A DNA stretch of 5,305 bases from Gammaproteobacteria bacterium (GTDB lineage: Bacteria > Pseudomonadota > Gammaproteobacteria > DAOWEP01), in the NCBI GenBank assembly GCA_030638455.1, contig DAOWEP010000073.1, positions 1 through 5,305 on the forward strand, in the 5' to 3' direction. The position numbers and the translations under genes were made by a program. The notes under the pieces are model-generated. The model ran no database searches. It had not been told where the DNA came from and saw nothing but the letters and a program-made list of their open reading frames with translations. Positions 4,950-5,305 of the stretch are shown one piece after another. The stretch's first letter is position 1, and every line of letters begins with the position of its first letter.

Positions 4950-5305
4950 TAAGATAGACCTGATTACTTAACGCCACATACTGTTTGATGTTCAGTGTTT
5001 CTGCGCGCAGGCCAGGGTCAATATCCAGGTTTAATATCTGATCCTCGGTTAACAACTCTTTTAAAGAGTTACGCAAGGTTTTTCTTCTTTGCCCAAAGGC
5101 CTTACTGGTTACCAGCTCAAGCAAGGTAATATCTTTTGCCTCATATGGTGGCTTTTCATACGGGATCAGTCGTATGAAAGCGGATTCAACTTTAGGCGGT
5201 GGTGAAAAAGCCCCCTTGCTTATCTTGAACAAGGACTCGACCATACAGTGATACTGGATTATTACTGAAAGTCGTCCATAGGCTTTATTTTCAGGTAAGG
5301 CCACA
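4930..5305 (-). CDS. rsmA: 16S rRNA dimethyladenosine transferase RsmA (KsgA), C-terminal part only
   Basis: The 5' end lies beyond the right edge; about the last 124 codons are present, against about 273 residues in E. coli KsgA. The first codon that fits, GTG at 5304-5302, is an internal valine and not a start. The visible part begins just before KAYGRLSVIIQYHC and includes GAFSPPPKVESAFIRL, the classic segment joining the Rossmann-like methyltransferase domain to the C-terminal helical domain. It is followed by FGQRRKTLRNSL and IDPGLRAETLNIKQYVALSN, all family signatures. The N-terminal SAM-binding motifs and the NLPY catalytic motif are outside the window. The enzyme dimethylates two adjacent adenosines (A1518 and A1519, E. 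coli numbering) in helix 45 of 16S rRNA late in 30S assembly. In E. coli it leads directly into apaG and apaH; here it ends facing a convergent gene, so transcription into apaG is unlikely. The stop is TAA at 4930-4932. Confidence 0.96.
   Translation of the reverse strand, partial: VALPENKAYGRLSVIIQYHCMVESLFKISKGAFSPPPKVESAFIRLIPYEKPPYEAKDITLLELVTSKAFGQRRKTLRNSLKELLTEDQILNLDIDPGLRAETLNIKQYVALSNQVYLNQNCSK

Noticed and set aside
1..5305. A mobile element, phage or defence island
   Set aside because: No transposase, integrase, attachment-site repeat, CRISPR array or toxin-antitoxin pair is visible; the extra genes between rsmA and apaG carry no mobility signature.

Overview
The window looks like chromosomal DNA of a free-living, non-enteric gammaproteobacterium of moderate to low GC. 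The evidence is a full-length YheS-type ABC-F ATPase with its C-terminal coiled coil, an ApaH close in length and sequence to the enterobacterial enzyme, and the order rsmA(ksgA) - apaG - apaH, all read on the minus strand. In Escherichia coli rsmA, apaG and apaH are packed tightly together; here the same order is kept but loosened by extra DNA.

Reading the minus strand from right to left: the C-terminal part of rsmA (16S rRNA dimethyladenosine transferase, cut by the window edge) comes first. It is followed by about 1.3 kb not found between these genes in E. coli, holding a plus-strand orphan gene for a probable exported or membrane-anchored protein and a minus-strand comFB-family gene. Then come apaG, a 69-codon open frame that looks like a methyltransferase with its catalytic core removed, apaH, and the ABC-F gene yheS. 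yheS starts at a TTG only 7 bases after the apaH stop. The left 110 bases downstream of yheS form a dyad-rich, terminator-like element.

Together the conserved genes belong to translation and stress upkeep: RsmA modifies 16S rRNA, ApaH removes diadenosine tetraphosphate and related alarmones (also involved in RNA caps), and YheS is a ribosome-associated ABC-F factor. ApaG has a fibronectin-III-like fold and an uncertain role. The accessory piece is different in kind: ComFB-family proteins have been linked to cyclic dinucleotide binding in cyanobacteria, and the orphan next to it is a divergently transcribed, lineage-restricted-looking gene in AT-rich surroundings.

No rRNA, tRNA, CRISPR array, transposase or integrase gene is visible. 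The items most worth a second look are the apparent core-deleted methyltransferase between apaG and apaH, the comFB/orphan pair inserted between rsmA and apaG, and the duplicated start region (five-codon leader) in front of comFB.
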